NCBI GenBank assembly: GCA_038125265.1
Contig: JAYPDM010000005.1
Location: 1 to 64,000 of the forward strand
Reading direction: 5' to 3'
Origin: JAURFX01 sp038125265
GTDB taxonomy: Bacteria > Pseudomonadota > Gammaproteobacteria > Steroidobacterales > Rariloculaceae
DNA: 64,000 bases
A program made the translations under genes and the position numbers. Positions 35,448 to 44,864 of this stretch are shown in pieces. A model generated the notes under the pieces. That model saw nothing but the letters and a program-made list of their open reading frames with translations, had not been told where the DNA came from and did not search any database. The number at the start of each line of letters is the position of its first letter. Position 1 is the first letter of the stretch.

Positions 35448-36234
35448 TAAACTTATAGATATTGGTTTAAATCTAACCCACCCCTCCTTGATTGATCGTT
35501 ATGAGTCAATAATTAATGACGCATATGATGTAGGCGTGAATTATTTCATATTAACTGGGTCGGATTATAACAGCTCTGTTGAATCATATAATTTAGCAAA
35601 AAATAATAAGTTATTTTTTTCTACAGCTGGCATCCATCCTCACTACGCAGATACATACAATAACAATGATTTCAGAATCATCGAAGAGCTATCATCAAAG
35701 CATAAGGTAGTAGCGGTTGGCGAGTGCGGTCTAGATTTTCATCGAAATTTATCATCAAAAATAAATCAAATTAATTGTTTGCAAGCACATTTGGTGCTCG
35801 CTAATGAAATCAATAAACCACTTTTCTTGCATCAAAGGGATGCACACATGGAATTGTATGAGAATTTAATCGATTTCAAAGTGAATAAGGGAGTTCTGCA
35901 TTGTTTTACTGAAGATAAAAACACAATGAAACAGTATCTAGATTTAAATTTATATATTGGTATTACAGGCTGGCTATGCGACCCTCAAAGAGGTCAAGAG
36001 TTAAGAGAAGCAGTGAAATACCTTCCAATTGAGTCTTTACTTGTGGAGACAGATGCTCCCTACCTTCTTCCAAAGGACTTGGCAATTAAGCCAAAAGATA
36101 GAATCAATTTACCTCAATTCTTACCGCATATTGTGCAGCGTATTGCTGAGATAAAAAAAATAGAAATAGAATTGCTTATCGCTCAAATATACAAAAACAC
36201 ACTTAATTGCTTTGGTTTAACTGATGACGCTTAA
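35422..36234 (+). CDS. tatD: TatD-family metal-dependent DNase
   Basis: A 270-residue TIM-barrel hydrolase with 3'-5' DNase activity in the family. The first strand reads LIDIGLNLT, where most relatives have HxH, as in E. coli TatD itself (DIGVNLT). Then come STAGIHPHYAD near 65-75, VAVGECGLDFHRN near 95-107 (metal Glu), LFLHQRDAH near 134, VLHCFTED near 156 and LLVETDAPYLLP near 205 (last metal Asp). Start choice is uncertain: ATG at 35398 adds eight residues; 35422 has GGGAGG directly before it and gives the usual length. It overlaps the previous small gene and ends 32 bases into the convergent thrC gene. Confidence 0.87.
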   Translation: MPKIQSYNNKLIDIGLNLTHPSLIDRYESIINDAYDVGVNYFILTGSDYNSSVESYNLAKNNKLFFSTAGIHPHYADTYNNNDFRIIEELSSKHKVVAVGECGLDFHRNLSSKINQINCLQAHLVLANEINKPLFLHQRDAHMELYENLIDFKVNKGVLHCFTEDKNTMKQYLDLNLYIGITGWLCDPQRGQELREAVKYLPIESLLVETDAPYLLPKDLAIKPKDRINLPQFLPHIVQRIAEIKKIEIELLIAQIYKNTLNCFGLTDDA

Positions 36235-37507
36235 TTGCACTCAATGTTTTTTCTATATCATTTTCTAAAGGTTCATAAAAAGAAGGAAGATTTTCAATTT
36301 CTCGCATGGCATCACAAATCGGAACTGGAATATCCGTAGCCCTCATTACAATTTCATCAAACTTGCATGGATGTGCAGTACCAACTAAAACGACATGCTG
36401 ATCCTCAAGTTTTAATTTTTGTCTTGCGATAAAAGCAGTTGCGGTGTGAGGACAAATCATTTCACCAAATTCTTTAAAAACACTAGAAATTTGATCATAG
36501 ATTTCTTGGTCGCTGGCAGCATTGACAGAAAATAAATTTTTATTCTCAAAAGCGTTTGGATTCATAGAAACTAATCTTTCAAAGTTACTGGGATCGCCGA
36601 CATCCATCGCATTTGCTATCGTAGCAACAGAGGGCCTTGGATTATAAGAGTGACTTTCAAAGTATTCAGATAAGGTTTTATTATTGTTAGTTGCAAAGAC
36701 AATGCCTGAAATTGGAAAACCCATCTCCCTTGCCCAGTAGCAAGCCAATGCATTTCCAAGGTTGCCTGTAGGCACAATAAAATTATGAGCCTCTCCAGTT
36801 ATTCTATACAAATGCAAAGCAGTGTAAGCATGGTAGATCGATTGCGGCAAAAGCCTTGCTATATTAATGCTATTTGCCGAACCAAAGTCAAAAGTGGATG
36901 CATGCTCTGTCATTAATGTTTTTGCCATTTTTTGGCAATCATCAAAAGTACCCTCAATCTCAAGTGATAAGATATTTCCACCCCAGCAGGTAAGTTGTGA
37001 TTTTTGCCTTTCAGATACCAAGCCTTTAGGGAATAAAATAACTATATTAAAACCTTTCTTCTTAAAAAAGGCTGATGCTACAGCTCCTCCTGTATCTCCA
37101 GAGGTAGCAACAATGATGGTTTTAAGGATTTGATCAGATACCCGAGAAAATTCTAGGAAATTTGCTAAAAATTTTGCCCCAAAGTCCTTAAATGCAGCAG
37201 TGGGACCATGAAAAAGCTCTAATAAATATAATTTTTCTGAAAGATTCTTAAAGTGAAGAGGGAAATCAAAGGTTTTGGCACATATCGTTGCAAAATCATT
37301 AGGTTGTATTTCATCAGAAAAAAAAGGATACAAAACATTAAATGCAAACTCATCTAATGAGAGATCATAGAGATTTTTAAAAGAATCTTCTTTAAATTGA
37401 GGGAAGGACTCTGGTAAAAATAATCCGCCATCTGGGGCAATTCCGAGACTTATCGCTTCACTCATTGTATAGAAGTTATTTTTTTCTCGGGTTGAAAAAA
37501 CCTTCAT
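36203..37507 (-). CDS. thrC: Threonine synthase
   Basis: PLP enzyme that turns O-phosphohomoserine into threonine. 434 residues, in line with the E. coli-type enzyme. FHGPTAAFKDFGAKFLANF near residues 99-117 holds the PLP-binding Lys; TSGDTGGAVASAFF near 135-148 and the phosphate loop VPTGNLGNALACYWA near 243 are also clear. It lies 2 bases after the thrA stop in one operon; the homoserine kinase gene thrB that usually sits between them is absent. The 3' end overlaps tatD on the other strand by 32 bases. Confidence 0.95.
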   Translation of the reverse strand: MKVFSTREKNNFYTMSEAISLGIAPDGGLFLPESFPQFKEDSFKNLYDLSLDEFAFNVLYPFFSDEIQPNDFATICAKTFDFPLHFKNLSEKLYLLELFHGPTAAFKDFGAKFLANFLEFSRVSDQILKTIIVATSGDTGGAVASAFFKKKGFNIVILFPKGLVSERQKSQLTCWGGNILSLEIEGTFDDCQKMAKTLMTEHASTFDFGSANSINIARLLPQSIYHAYTALHLYRITGEAHNFIVPTGNLGNALACYWAREMGFPISGIVFATNNNKTLSEYFESHSYNPRPSVATIANAMDVGDPSNFERLVSMNPNAFENKNLFSVNAASDQEIYDQISSVFKEFGEMICPHTATAFIARQKLKLEDQHVVLVGTAHPCKFDEIVMRATDIPVPICDAMREIENLPSFYEPLENDIEKTLSAIKRHQLNQSN

Positions 37508-37509
37508 CT

Positions 37510-39987
37510 TTAACTCTCAATAGGTTTAAAGTTCCCTAAACTATCAGCTATAGTGATGATGTCCGCAAACAAGCCTGAAGCAGTAACCTCAGGCCCAGCG
37601 CCTGGACCAATGATATTTAATGGATTTACATTGTATCTTTTAGTCCTAAATTGAAAAATATTATCTGTTAAATTTAAATTAAGGAATGGATGAGGATGCT
37701 TAACAGCTTGTAACCCTACTGTGTATTTCCTCTTCTCAAGATTTAAGTTAGCAACAAACCTTAATTTATAGTCTTGCGAGCCAATTAATGAACCATGTAT
37801 GGCATCAATATGACTATCTAATTCAGCAGCATTAGTTAAAAAGCTATCTAAATCTTGCTTTTGCATACTTTGAGGCACTAAATTTTGGACCACAATATCA
37901 TCAATCTCTATTTCATGAAGGCACTCCCTTGCTAAGATAACAGCTTTTCTAGCAACGTCCATTCCTGATAAGTCTAGTCTTGGGTCTGGCTCAGTAAAGC
38001 CTTTATTTTTTGCATCAATCAAAATTTTAGAGAATGAATTATTACCATCATATAGATTAAATAAATACCCTAATGTGCCAGAGAAAATTCCACTAATCTC
38101 AAGTATTTCATCTCCAGAATTAATTAAATTTTGGAGTGATTTTATTACAGGCAACCCTGCTCCTACTGTTGCTTCATATAAAAACTGAAATCCTAAATTT
38201 TTTGAAATTTGTTTTAGTTCTCTGTAATTCTCATAGTTACTTGAATGGGCTATCTTATTCGCAGTCACCACATGCATCCCATCATTCATCCAACGCTGAT
38301 AGCTATTTGCAATTTTTTCGCTTGCTGTACAGTCGACAATAATAGAATGAGGTAAATGATCTGCTTTTATATGATCAGTAAATAATTGCATGTCATAGTT
38401 TTCGCCTTGCGATTTACTCAGCTCATCTATGTCATTTGAATTGATTTCTTCTGAAAGTTTCATAAATTTACTATTTGCAATCGCTCTAATCTGTAAATTT
38501 ATATTTTTAAAATTATGAAGATTATTTAGCTGATCCTTAATTTGGCCAATGAGCTCTTTGCCAACATTGCCAATGCCGATAATACCAAGGGAAATCGATT
38601 TTTCTGAAAGATAAAAGCTTGAATGGACTGCATTTATGGCCTTATTCAGTTGCTCTGCTTTAATAACTACTGAAATATTACGCTCAGATGATCCCTGGGC
38701 AATGGCTTTAATATTGATTGCAGCGTTACCCAAGCTTGCAAAAAACTTGGCAGAGACCCCATGCGTGCCTGCCATGCCATTACCTACAATTGCTAAAATT
38801 GCACATTCACTCTCACTCTTAATATTAGAGATAAGATTTAAATTAAGCTCATGATGAAACTCTTTTTCAATTAAGCTCTTTGCATGGCTCGCATCTTGTT
38901 CTCTCACGGCACAACAAATCGAATGCTCAGAGCTGCCCTGGGAGATCATTAATACAGAAATACCGCCCAGTCTTAAGGCGTCAAAGAGCCTACTTGCAGT
39001 GCCTGGAACACCTATCATTCCTGCCCCCGCGAGTGTCACGAGTGCTATCTTCTCTATTCCAGTTACTCCTTTTACAATTAATTTTACTTTATCCTCTGAT
39101 CGCTGGATGATGGTACCTGGATCGCTAGGATTAAAGACATTCTTTATATAAATAGGTATATCAAACTCCATCGCTGGTGCCATAGTCTTAGGGTGCAGTA
39201 TCTTTGCACCGTAATAAGAAAGCTCCATACATTCATCGTAGGTTAATGAACTAATAACTTTTGAATCCTTGACGATCCGCGGGTCTGCGCTCATAACGCC
39301 AGAAACATCCTTCCAAAATGTTAAGCTGTTAGCTTGAACCAACTTGGCAATTATTGACGCAGTAAAATCGGTACCATTTCTTCCTAGCGTGCTTTGAATA
39401 CCATCTTTATTGAGTGATATAAAACCAGTCAAAATATAGATATCAATATCGGTAAAATTTACCAAACCATTAAATTTACTTTGCGTAACTGACCAAATAG
39501 GTGAGACACCCATATCAGTGTTTTCTGTGACAAGAAAGTCTCTTGCATCAAGAAATTTAACTCTCTTTTGAGTATGCTTAGCAAAGATTTTTGTCAGTAA
39601 CTGAGCCGACCATATTTCGCCATAACCTAAAATTTTTTCTTGAGAATGAAAAGGCACTTTATGCAAATCTTTAACTGATGCCAAAATATCCCTAATATCT
39701 TGGATATCGCTTTTAAAGCTTTCAATACCAATATCTAGCTCAGATTTAAGGTAATGACTTGAAATACTTTCATGAATTGATGATATTTCTGATAGATTTT
39801 GATCGAGAGATTCGCCTGACTCAGCCAAGTCAATCAATCTTTGTAATTTATCTGTCACACCATAAAAAGCTGAGACCACATAAATGCTCTGTGAGACATT
39901 CTTATGATCAGCAAGCGAGAGAATTTTATCGATGGAATCAATATCTACTAAGGTACTTCCACCAAATTTATGAACAGCACAATTCAT
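37510..39987 (-). CDS. thrA: Bifunctional aspartokinase/homoserine dehydrogenase I
   Basis: Two enzymes of the aspartate pathway in one 825-residue chain. N-terminal aspartokinase: KFGGSTLVDIDS near residues 6-17 and LGRNGTDFTASIIA near 203. Two ACT-type regulatory segments lie in the middle (SVLMISQGSSEHSICCAV near 345; NIKAIAQGSSERNISVVI near 425). C-terminal homoserine dehydrogenase: GIIGIGNVGKELIGQ near 468, VTANK near 585, and GLPVIKSLQNLI near 620. The ATG at 39987 is preferred over a TTG at 39996 (9 bases, no better ribosome site). Threonine feedback is typical of the family. I see no threonine-rich leader peptide or attenuator ahead of it; rpe lies immediately upstream. Confidence 0.95.
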   Translation of the reverse strand: MNCAVHKFGGSTLVDIDSIDKILSLADHKNVSQSIYVVSAFYGVTDKLQRLIDLAESGESLDQNLSEISSIHESISSHYLKSELDIGIESFKSDIQDIRDILASVKDLHKVPFHSQEKILGYGEIWSAQLLTKIFAKHTQKRVKFLDARDFLVTENTDMGVSPIWSVTQSKFNGLVNFTDIDIYILTGFISLNKDGIQSTLGRNGTDFTASIIAKLVQANSLTFWKDVSGVMSADPRIVKDSKVISSLTYDECMELSYYGAKILHPKTMAPAMEFDIPIYIKNVFNPSDPGTIIQRSEDKVKLIVKGVTGIEKIALVTLAGAGMIGVPGTASRLFDALRLGGISVLMISQGSSEHSICCAVREQDASHAKSLIEKEFHHELNLNLISNIKSESECAILAIVGNGMAGTHGVSAKFFASLGNAAINIKAIAQGSSERNISVVIKAEQLNKAINAVHSSFYLSEKSISLGIIGIGNVGKELIGQIKDQLNNLHNFKNINLQIRAIANSKFMKLSEEINSNDIDELSKSQGENYDMQLFTDHIKADHLPHSIIVDCTASEKIANSYQRWMNDGMHVVTANKIAHSSNYENYRELKQISKNLGFQFLYEATVGAGLPVIKSLQNLINSGDEILEISGIFSGTLGYLFNLYDGNNSFSKILIDAKNKGFTEPDPRLDLSGMDVARKAVILARECLHEIEIDDIVVQNLVPQSMQKQDLDSFLTNAAELDSHIDAIHGSLIGSQDYKLRFVANLNLEKRKYTVGLQAVKHPHPFLNLNLTDNIFQFRTKRYNVNPLNIIGPGAGPEVTASGLFADIITIADSLGNFKPIES

Positions 39988-39996
39988 ATCAATCAA

Positions 39997-40671
39997 CTAG
40001 TTATTATTTTCGATTTGTTGACGCATTGTAGATATCACACTCTTATAATTTTCTGCGCCAAAAATAGCTGAACCTGCAACAAAAGTATCTGCTCCTGCTG
40101 ATGCAATACTTGAAATATTATCAATCTTGATTCCACCATCTACCTGCAGTCTAGCTTTTGAATTATTTTTATCCAATAGCGACCTTGCTTTTTCAATCTT
40201 TTGTAATGCCGCAGGTATAAATGACTGGCCACCAAATCCTGGATTCACAGACATGATTAAAACCATATCAATTTTATCTATCACGTAATCCAGTGTGCTG
40301 AGAGATGTCGAAGGATTTAAAACAATCCCCGCGCCCGCACCAAAGGACTTGATAAGAGATAAGCTCCGATCAAGATGCTCTGTCGACTCAGGGTGTATAG
40401 AGATAAAAGACGGGCTAAGCCGCCCAAATTGCTCTATTAAGCTATCGACAGGCTTAACCATTAAATGGACATCCAAATTAAATTTAAGCCCAGAACTAAC
40501 CAAGGATTCTGCCACACAGGGACCAATGGTAAGGTTAGGTACATAATGATTATCCATTACATCGAAATGAATCATATCAGCGCCTGCATCAAGAACAGAT
40601 TTCACTTCAGCACCCAATTGAGAGAAGTCAGCCGATAGAATTGAAGGGCAAATTAAGCTTTTATTTTTCAT
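39997..40671 (-). CDS. rpe: Ribulose-phosphate 3-epimerase
   Basis: Interconverts ribulose 5-phosphate and xylulose 5-phosphate in the pentose phosphate pathway. 224-residue TIM barrel with [16 protein letters not shown] near residues 8-23, [17 protein letters not shown] near 34-50 (metal His and Asp), [10 protein letters not shown] near 65, [17 protein letters not shown] near 140 and VDGGIKIDN near 176 (metal Asp). It is the first gene of the rpe-thrA-thrC run, 9 bases from thrA; both use products of central carbon metabolism. Confidence 0.95.
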   Translation of the reverse strand: MKNKSLICPSILSADFSQLGAEVKSVLDAGADMIHFDVMDNHYVPNLTIGPCVAESLVSSGLKFNLDVHLMVKPVDSLIEQFGRLSPSFISIHPESTEHLDRSLSLIKSFGAGAGIVLNPSTSLSTLDYVIDKIDMVLIMSVNPGFGGQSFIPAALQKIEKARSLLDKNNSKARLQVDGGIKIDNISSIASAGADTFVAGSAIFGAENYKSVISTMRQQIENNN

Positions 40672-40696
40672 AACTGTACGAGTATTTTAGTATTTA

Positions 40697-42064
40697 TTAA
40701 TAAAAAACTCCCTTATTCCTTAAAAAATAATTTGCTATAGGTAATGTAATGATTATGCATAAGAGCAGTGTAGATTCATAACCTAATAAAGACTCATTAT
40801 AAATCGCAATCACTAGACCAAACAGCGATGCGCCGACTAAGCGCCCTCCCCCTTGCAAGAATGAGATTAAACCCTGCGGAGCTGTTGCCAATTGTTTTGG
40901 AGCCAGCGCCATCATTGCATACCTAATCGGTGTCCCAATAAAAGCACTTAATGCTATTCCTAAAAAGATACCCAAGAAGACAAATAAATAAACATTAAAA
41001 CTAAAATATATTAATAAAATTAAAAATAATGGGCTAAGTAAGAGGCCAAATCTTAAAACGATATAAGGATTATTTTTATCTAAAAGGTACCCCCATAATG
41101 TGCTACCGATGACCATTGAGAATACAATCGGTAGCATCATAAAACTTGCATCTGATGGATTCAGGGAGAATTTTAAAACGACCATAGCAGGAACAAACAG
41201 TAAAACAGACTCATACATTCCTGCAAGCAAAGCAATCATGACAATCGGTAAAAACTTTGAATTAACTAATAGCGAAAAAAATAAGTTATCGTTATCAAGT
41301 TTTTGAACTCTATCAAAAAAAATCCTTGTCACATAAATTAGCGTAAATATTAGAGCTATCAATATAAAAAGAACCCAGTATTCAAAAGAGAAAATCAAAT
41401 TTCTCAAAATGATTAAAATAATAAATGATAACGATAAAGCAGCAACAAATAAGAAGAGCTCTTTTAAGGGTACTTTAATCCGATCAGTCGGGTTATCTCG
41501 AGGAATAAAAAAAACAAACAAAACGGGAATACAACATAAAAATAACCCTTGAAATAAAAATATTAATTGCCAATTTATTTGAATTAAAAGCCCAGCAATA
41601 ATCGGACCCAAAAGGAAAGCAATACCAAATATTGATCCGATCAATCCTAATAAGAGGCCCCTTTTTTTTGAATCATAATATTTTTGTATTAATGCGAGTG
41701 TAATAGGAAAGATTCCACCCGAAGCAATACCTTGAAGTGATCGAGACAGATAAAATGAATGCATTTCTGAGAGAAATGCTATTGATAGTGTACTTATAGC
41801 AAATATAAATATAAGCGTCGTAAAGATTATTTTTATTCCTATTCTGTCCGTATAGATACTGATTATTGGAGCAGATATAATCCCAAAAAAAACAAACAAA
41901 GATATTAAGTAAGATAATTCTGATACAGGCACATTAAATTGCTGGCTTATGACCGGCATAAGGGGCCCTATAATTGATATATCAAGTGCCACACAAAAAA
42001 TGACAAGTGCCAATAATGCAAAAGTTAGTTTTGGAAATGCAATTTTATTGATTGGATGATCCAT
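40697..42064 (-). CDS. MFS transporter, multidrug-type
   Basis: A 455-residue major facilitator protein with about 12-14 hydrophobic segments. ALDISIIGPLMPVISQQFNV near residues 26-45 is the usual first-helix pattern with Asp; IYTDRIGIKIIFT near 76 is motif A between TM2 and TM3; LSRSLQGIASGGIFPITLAL near 109-128 is TM4-5. LQGGGRLVGASLFGL occurs near the end. These resemble DHA-type drug exporters. The substrate is unknown. It lies 25 bases from rpe and is divergent from the SEC-C miniprotein gene. Confidence 0.82.
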   Translation of the reverse strand: MDHPINKIAFPKLTFALLALVIFCVALDISIIGPLMPVISQQFNVPVSELSYLISLFVFFGIISAPIISIYTDRIGIKIIFTTLIFIFAISTLSIAFLSEMHSFYLSRSLQGIASGGIFPITLALIQKYYDSKKRGLLLGLIGSIFGIAFLLGPIIAGLLIQINWQLIFLFQGLFLCCIPVLFVFFIPRDNPTDRIKVPLKELFLFVAALSLSFIILIILRNLIFSFEYWVLFILIALIFTLIYVTRIFFDRVQKLDNDNLFFSLLVNSKFLPIVMIALLAGMYESVLLFVPAMVVLKFSLNPSDASFMMLPIVFSMVIGSTLWGYLLDKNNPYIVLRFGLLLSPLFLILLIYFSFNVYLFVFLGIFLGIALSAFIGTPIRYAMMALAPKQLATAPQGLISFLQGGGRLVGASLFGLVIAIYNESLLGYESTLLLCIIITLPIANYFLRNKGVFY

Positions 42065-42104
42065 GTGTGGAATTATATAAAATAAAAATATAAAAGCAGA
42101 ATTT

Positions 42105-42338
42105 ATGTCTCAAAAAAGAAATGATCCGTGCCAATGCAATAGTGGAAAAAAATACAAACACTGCTGTATGAATGCAAAACCTAAAATGCCTGCGACTACT
42201 AAAGTTTTATTTATTGGTATTAGCTTAATGTTACTTGCTGGTGCTGTGCTGATTTATATGAATGCACAAACTGTCGATTTCTCAACTCCTACTAATGCAG
42301 GTAGAGTTTGGTCGCCAGAACACAACCATTGGCACTAA
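42105..42338 (+). CDS. SEC-C zinc-motif miniprotein with one membrane helix
   Basis: A 77-residue protein in three parts. Residues 1-25 hold a SEC-C motif, DPCQCNSGKKYKHCC, the same zinc-binding knot as at the SecA C-terminus. Residues 32-50 are a hydrophobic helix (VLFIGISLMLLAGAVLIYM). Residues 52-77 form a short tail ending WSPEHNHWH, a His/Glu cluster that could bind a metal outside. The positive N-terminal side predicts the zinc knot inside and the tail in the periplasm. Its stop TAA and the FtsX-like gene's TAG share CTAA at 42335-42338. The function is unknown; SEC-C elements bind SecB, ribosomes or other proteins. Confidence 0.75.
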   Translation: MSQKRNDPCQCNSGKKYKHCCMNAKPKMPATTKVLFIGISLMLLAGAVLIYMNAQTVDFSTPTNAGRVWSPEHNHWH

Positions 42339-44815
42339 ACCTCTCTAAGCAAATAAGTTAGAGACCTGTGCGAAATGCTTTTAGTGGTAATAAAACTAAT
42401 TAAGCTTACAAATAATCCACCAATACCAAACCCAATAGGTAATAAAAACCAATTGATAGAATAAGACTCAAGTTCAAATATACTGGTCGCAAGATAAAAT
42501 GATCCCGCTATAGCTAGACTTGATCCCAATAGACCTGATAAACCTCCTATACAGAAAAATTCAACAAGCATTGTGCCTTGAACTATTCCTGCCGTGCCCC
42601 CAACAGATTTTATGATTCCACCTTCATAGATTCTCTGTTTTTTTGAGACTTGAATCGTTGCAATCATAACTAAGATACCAGCTATTAGTGTGAATAAAAA
42701 AACGTATTGAACAGCAATACTGGCTTGTGACATAGCACCTTGTACTTGTCTAATGACAGCCCCAATATCAATTGCAGAAATACTTGGGAAGCTCGAGGTT
42801 ATATCAAAAACCAGTTCTCTTGCACCCTCCTCTAAATAAAAACTTGTAATCGAAGTATAAGGAAAGTTCTCAATAAGACCAGGGCTTATAATTAGGAAAA
42901 AATTGGGGTTAAAAGATTCCCAGTTTACAGATCGAATATTCGTTACAGTTGCGCTAATGTATTGACCAGAAATAAAAAAAGTAATCTCGTCTCCCAGTGA
43001 TAATCCAGTCTCCTCGGCATAAGATTCAGCAAGGGATAGTTCTGGTTGCTCACTTGATGCTTCCCACCAATCTCCAGAAATAATAGCATTGCCCTCAGGA
43101 ACTTCATTGGACCAAGTTAAATTTATATCATCTCTAAGTTCATCAGCCGCCTCATCATTAATCGCTTCAAAGCTATCAATTTCAATATCATTTACATGAC
43201 TGATTCGACCTCTGACGATTGGAAAGAGCACAGCATCTTCTACCTCATAAGCTTGTAACATTTCAACTAAATCATCTTCATTATTAGGCTGAATATTTAT
43301 TAAAAAATTATTAGGTGTCGATTCAGGCAAGGTATTTTGCCAAGTCATTATTAACTGATCTTTGCTTATAGTTAAAATTAAAATCACCATAATGCTTAGC
43401 CCAAAAGCAATTACCTGAGTAGCACTCTCAGTTTTTCTTCTTGCTATGTTGGATATGCCATACTTCCAAAATGACTTTAAGTAACCTTTAAAAAAATATG
43501 ACAATCTGATCAGTATTCTCGCAAAAATGAACATTACCACGGTTGCAAAAAAGCCTATCAGCAGGATAGTAATCAGTAATTCAATATCATTGACGAGAAT
43601 ACCAATTAGTAATGCAAGAAAAATAACTACAGTACCAATTGTTACAAGCCTGGATAGTGGCTCAATCACTACATCATTTCTAAGAAGTTTAATAGGTGAG
43701 ACATTTCTTAGCGATGCGATTGGAATGAGCGCAAATCCAAAAATCACTAAAACTGAGGTTAATGGGGCTATAAAGACTGATGATAAAGAGGGTTGCGGTA
43801 GCTCTGCTTCTATCAGATTTATCCCCAACTGTGCAAGATACAACTGTGCAATATAACCAAAGGCCAGACCGATGAATGTTGCGATCAAAATAATGATAAT
43901 TAAATGTACTCCGAGCAATCGATAAACCGTGCCATGATTAGCACCAAAGGTTTTATAGATAGCAACCGTCATCTCATGACGACCTACAAATTCTTTGGCA
44001 CACATCGCGATGGCTATACCGCTTAATATTACGGATATGACAGCTGCTAGATGTAAAAATTGTTCTGCTCTAATTACAGAGTTTCTCACTTCAGGCCTTG
44101 CATCATTAATGTCATCTAATTCTTGGCCAGGTAAAAGCTGAGAATCGATTATATTTCTTTGTCTATTAAGCTCTGCTTCACTTCCTGCAATTAAATATTC
44201 GTACTCAACTCGACTTCCGGGTACCACCAATTGAGTGCCCTCAATATCCTCAATATTGAGTAAAATAGTGGGTGCAATTTCTAAAAATCTCCATCCCTCG
44301 TCAGGTCTAAATGTAATGACCTTGCTAATTACAAAACGCTTAGCTCCAATATCTATTGAGTCACCAACAGCTAAATTTAATCGTGCCAATATGGAAGGCT
44401 CAACCCAAATAGTCCCGGGATCAGGAATGGCATCAATCGGATAGCCTTCTAAAGTTGGGCTGTCTGCAATGTAAACAGTTCCACGGAGAGGGTAACCAGC
44501 ACTGACCCCTCGAATATCAGCAAGACTGCTTTGAAAGCCCTGCATAACCACAGACCTAAAATTAATAATATCTGCCGAAATTAAACTTGAACCTAAAACG
44601 ATATCCCTAAGCTCAGCTTGAATTGGCAGATCTGATTCAATTCTAATATCTGCAGCAAGTGACTCACCAGCTTGCTGCGTAATGGCCTGCCTTACCCTAT
44701 CAGTAAATAAACTTACCGTGCTCAATGAAGCAACAGCAGTGATGAGGCATACTAGAAAAAGTAAGGAACTCCCAGAGAGTAAGTCTCTAACAAATAATTT
44801 GACGCTTAATGGCAT
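42335..44815 (-). CDS. FtsX-like ABC transporter permease (YbbP type)
   Basis: An 826-residue inner-membrane protein with duplicated FtsX domains, as in YbbP and LolC/E-related permeases: one helix near residue 14-34, a periplasmic domain, helices near 255-365, further ones near 385-440, a second periplasmic domain (500-690) and three final helices. The typical MCAKEFVGRHEMTVAIYKTFGANH block near 268-290 and KKQRIYEGGIIKSVGGT near 725 are the coupling regions that contact an ATPase. The usual partner ATPase gene (ybbA/lolD-like) is not adjacent on either side. The start ATG at 44815 lies one base from a strong hairpin. Likely role: lipoprotein or lipid extraction or export of a hydrophobic compound. 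Confidence 0.82.
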   Translation of the reverse strand: MPLSVKLFVRDLLSGSSLLFLVCLITAVASLSTVSLFTDRVRQAITQQAGESLAADIRIESDLPIQAELRDIVLGSSLISADIINFRSVVMQGFQSSLADIRGVSAGYPLRGTVYIADSPTLEGYPIDAIPDPGTIWVEPSILARLNLAVGDSIDIGAKRFVISKVITFRPDEGWRFLEIAPTILLNIEDIEGTQLVVPGSRVEYEYLIAGSEAELNRQRNIIDSQLLPGQELDDINDARPEVRNSVIRAEQFLHLAAVISVILSGIAIAMCAKEFVGRHEMTVAIYKTFGANHGTVYRLLGVHLIIIILIATFIGLAFGYIAQLYLAQLGINLIEAELPQPSLSSVFIAPLTSVLVIFGFALIPIASLRNVSPIKLLRNDVVIEPLSRLVTIGTVVIFLALLIGILVNDIELLITILLIGFFATVVMFIFARILIRLSYFFKGYLKSFWKYGISNIARRKTESATQVIAFGLSIMVILILTISKDQLIMTWQNTLPESTPNNFLINIQPNNEDDLVEMLQAYEVEDAVLFPIVRGRISHVNDIEIDSFEAINDEAADELRDDINLTWSNEVPEGNAIISGDWWEASSEQPELSLAESYAEETGLSLGDEITFFISGQYISATVTNIRSVNWESFNPNFFLIISPGLIENFPYTSITSFYLEEGARELVFDITSSFPSISAIDIGAVIRQVQGAMSQASIAVQYVFLFTLIAGILVMIATIQVSKKQRIYEGGIIKSVGGTAGIVQGTMLVEFFCIGGLSGLLGSSLAIAGSFYLATSIFELESYSINWFLLPIGFGIGGLFVSLISFITTKSISHRSLTYLLREV

Positions 44816-44816
44816 A

Positions 44817-44854
44817 AATACGGGCAGACATCATTAAGTATATCTACCCGTATT
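44817..44854 (-). terminator. Hairpin between hydrolase gene and FtsX-like gene
   Basis: In minus-strand RNA, AAUACGGGUAGA and UCUGCCCGUAUU form a 12-base-pair stem with one G-U pair and a 14-base loop, followed by UAUG. It lies 10 bases after the hydrolase stop, fit for a transcription terminator though the U-tract is short, and its 3' arm ends one base from the ATG of the permease gene, so it could also control translation. Confidence 0.6.
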
Positions 44855-44864
44855 ATAGCAACAT

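Noticed and set aside
43527..43856. Plus-strand 109-codon frame inside the FtsX-like gene
   Set aside because: Antisense shadow of a membrane-protein gene without ribosome site or recognisable motif.
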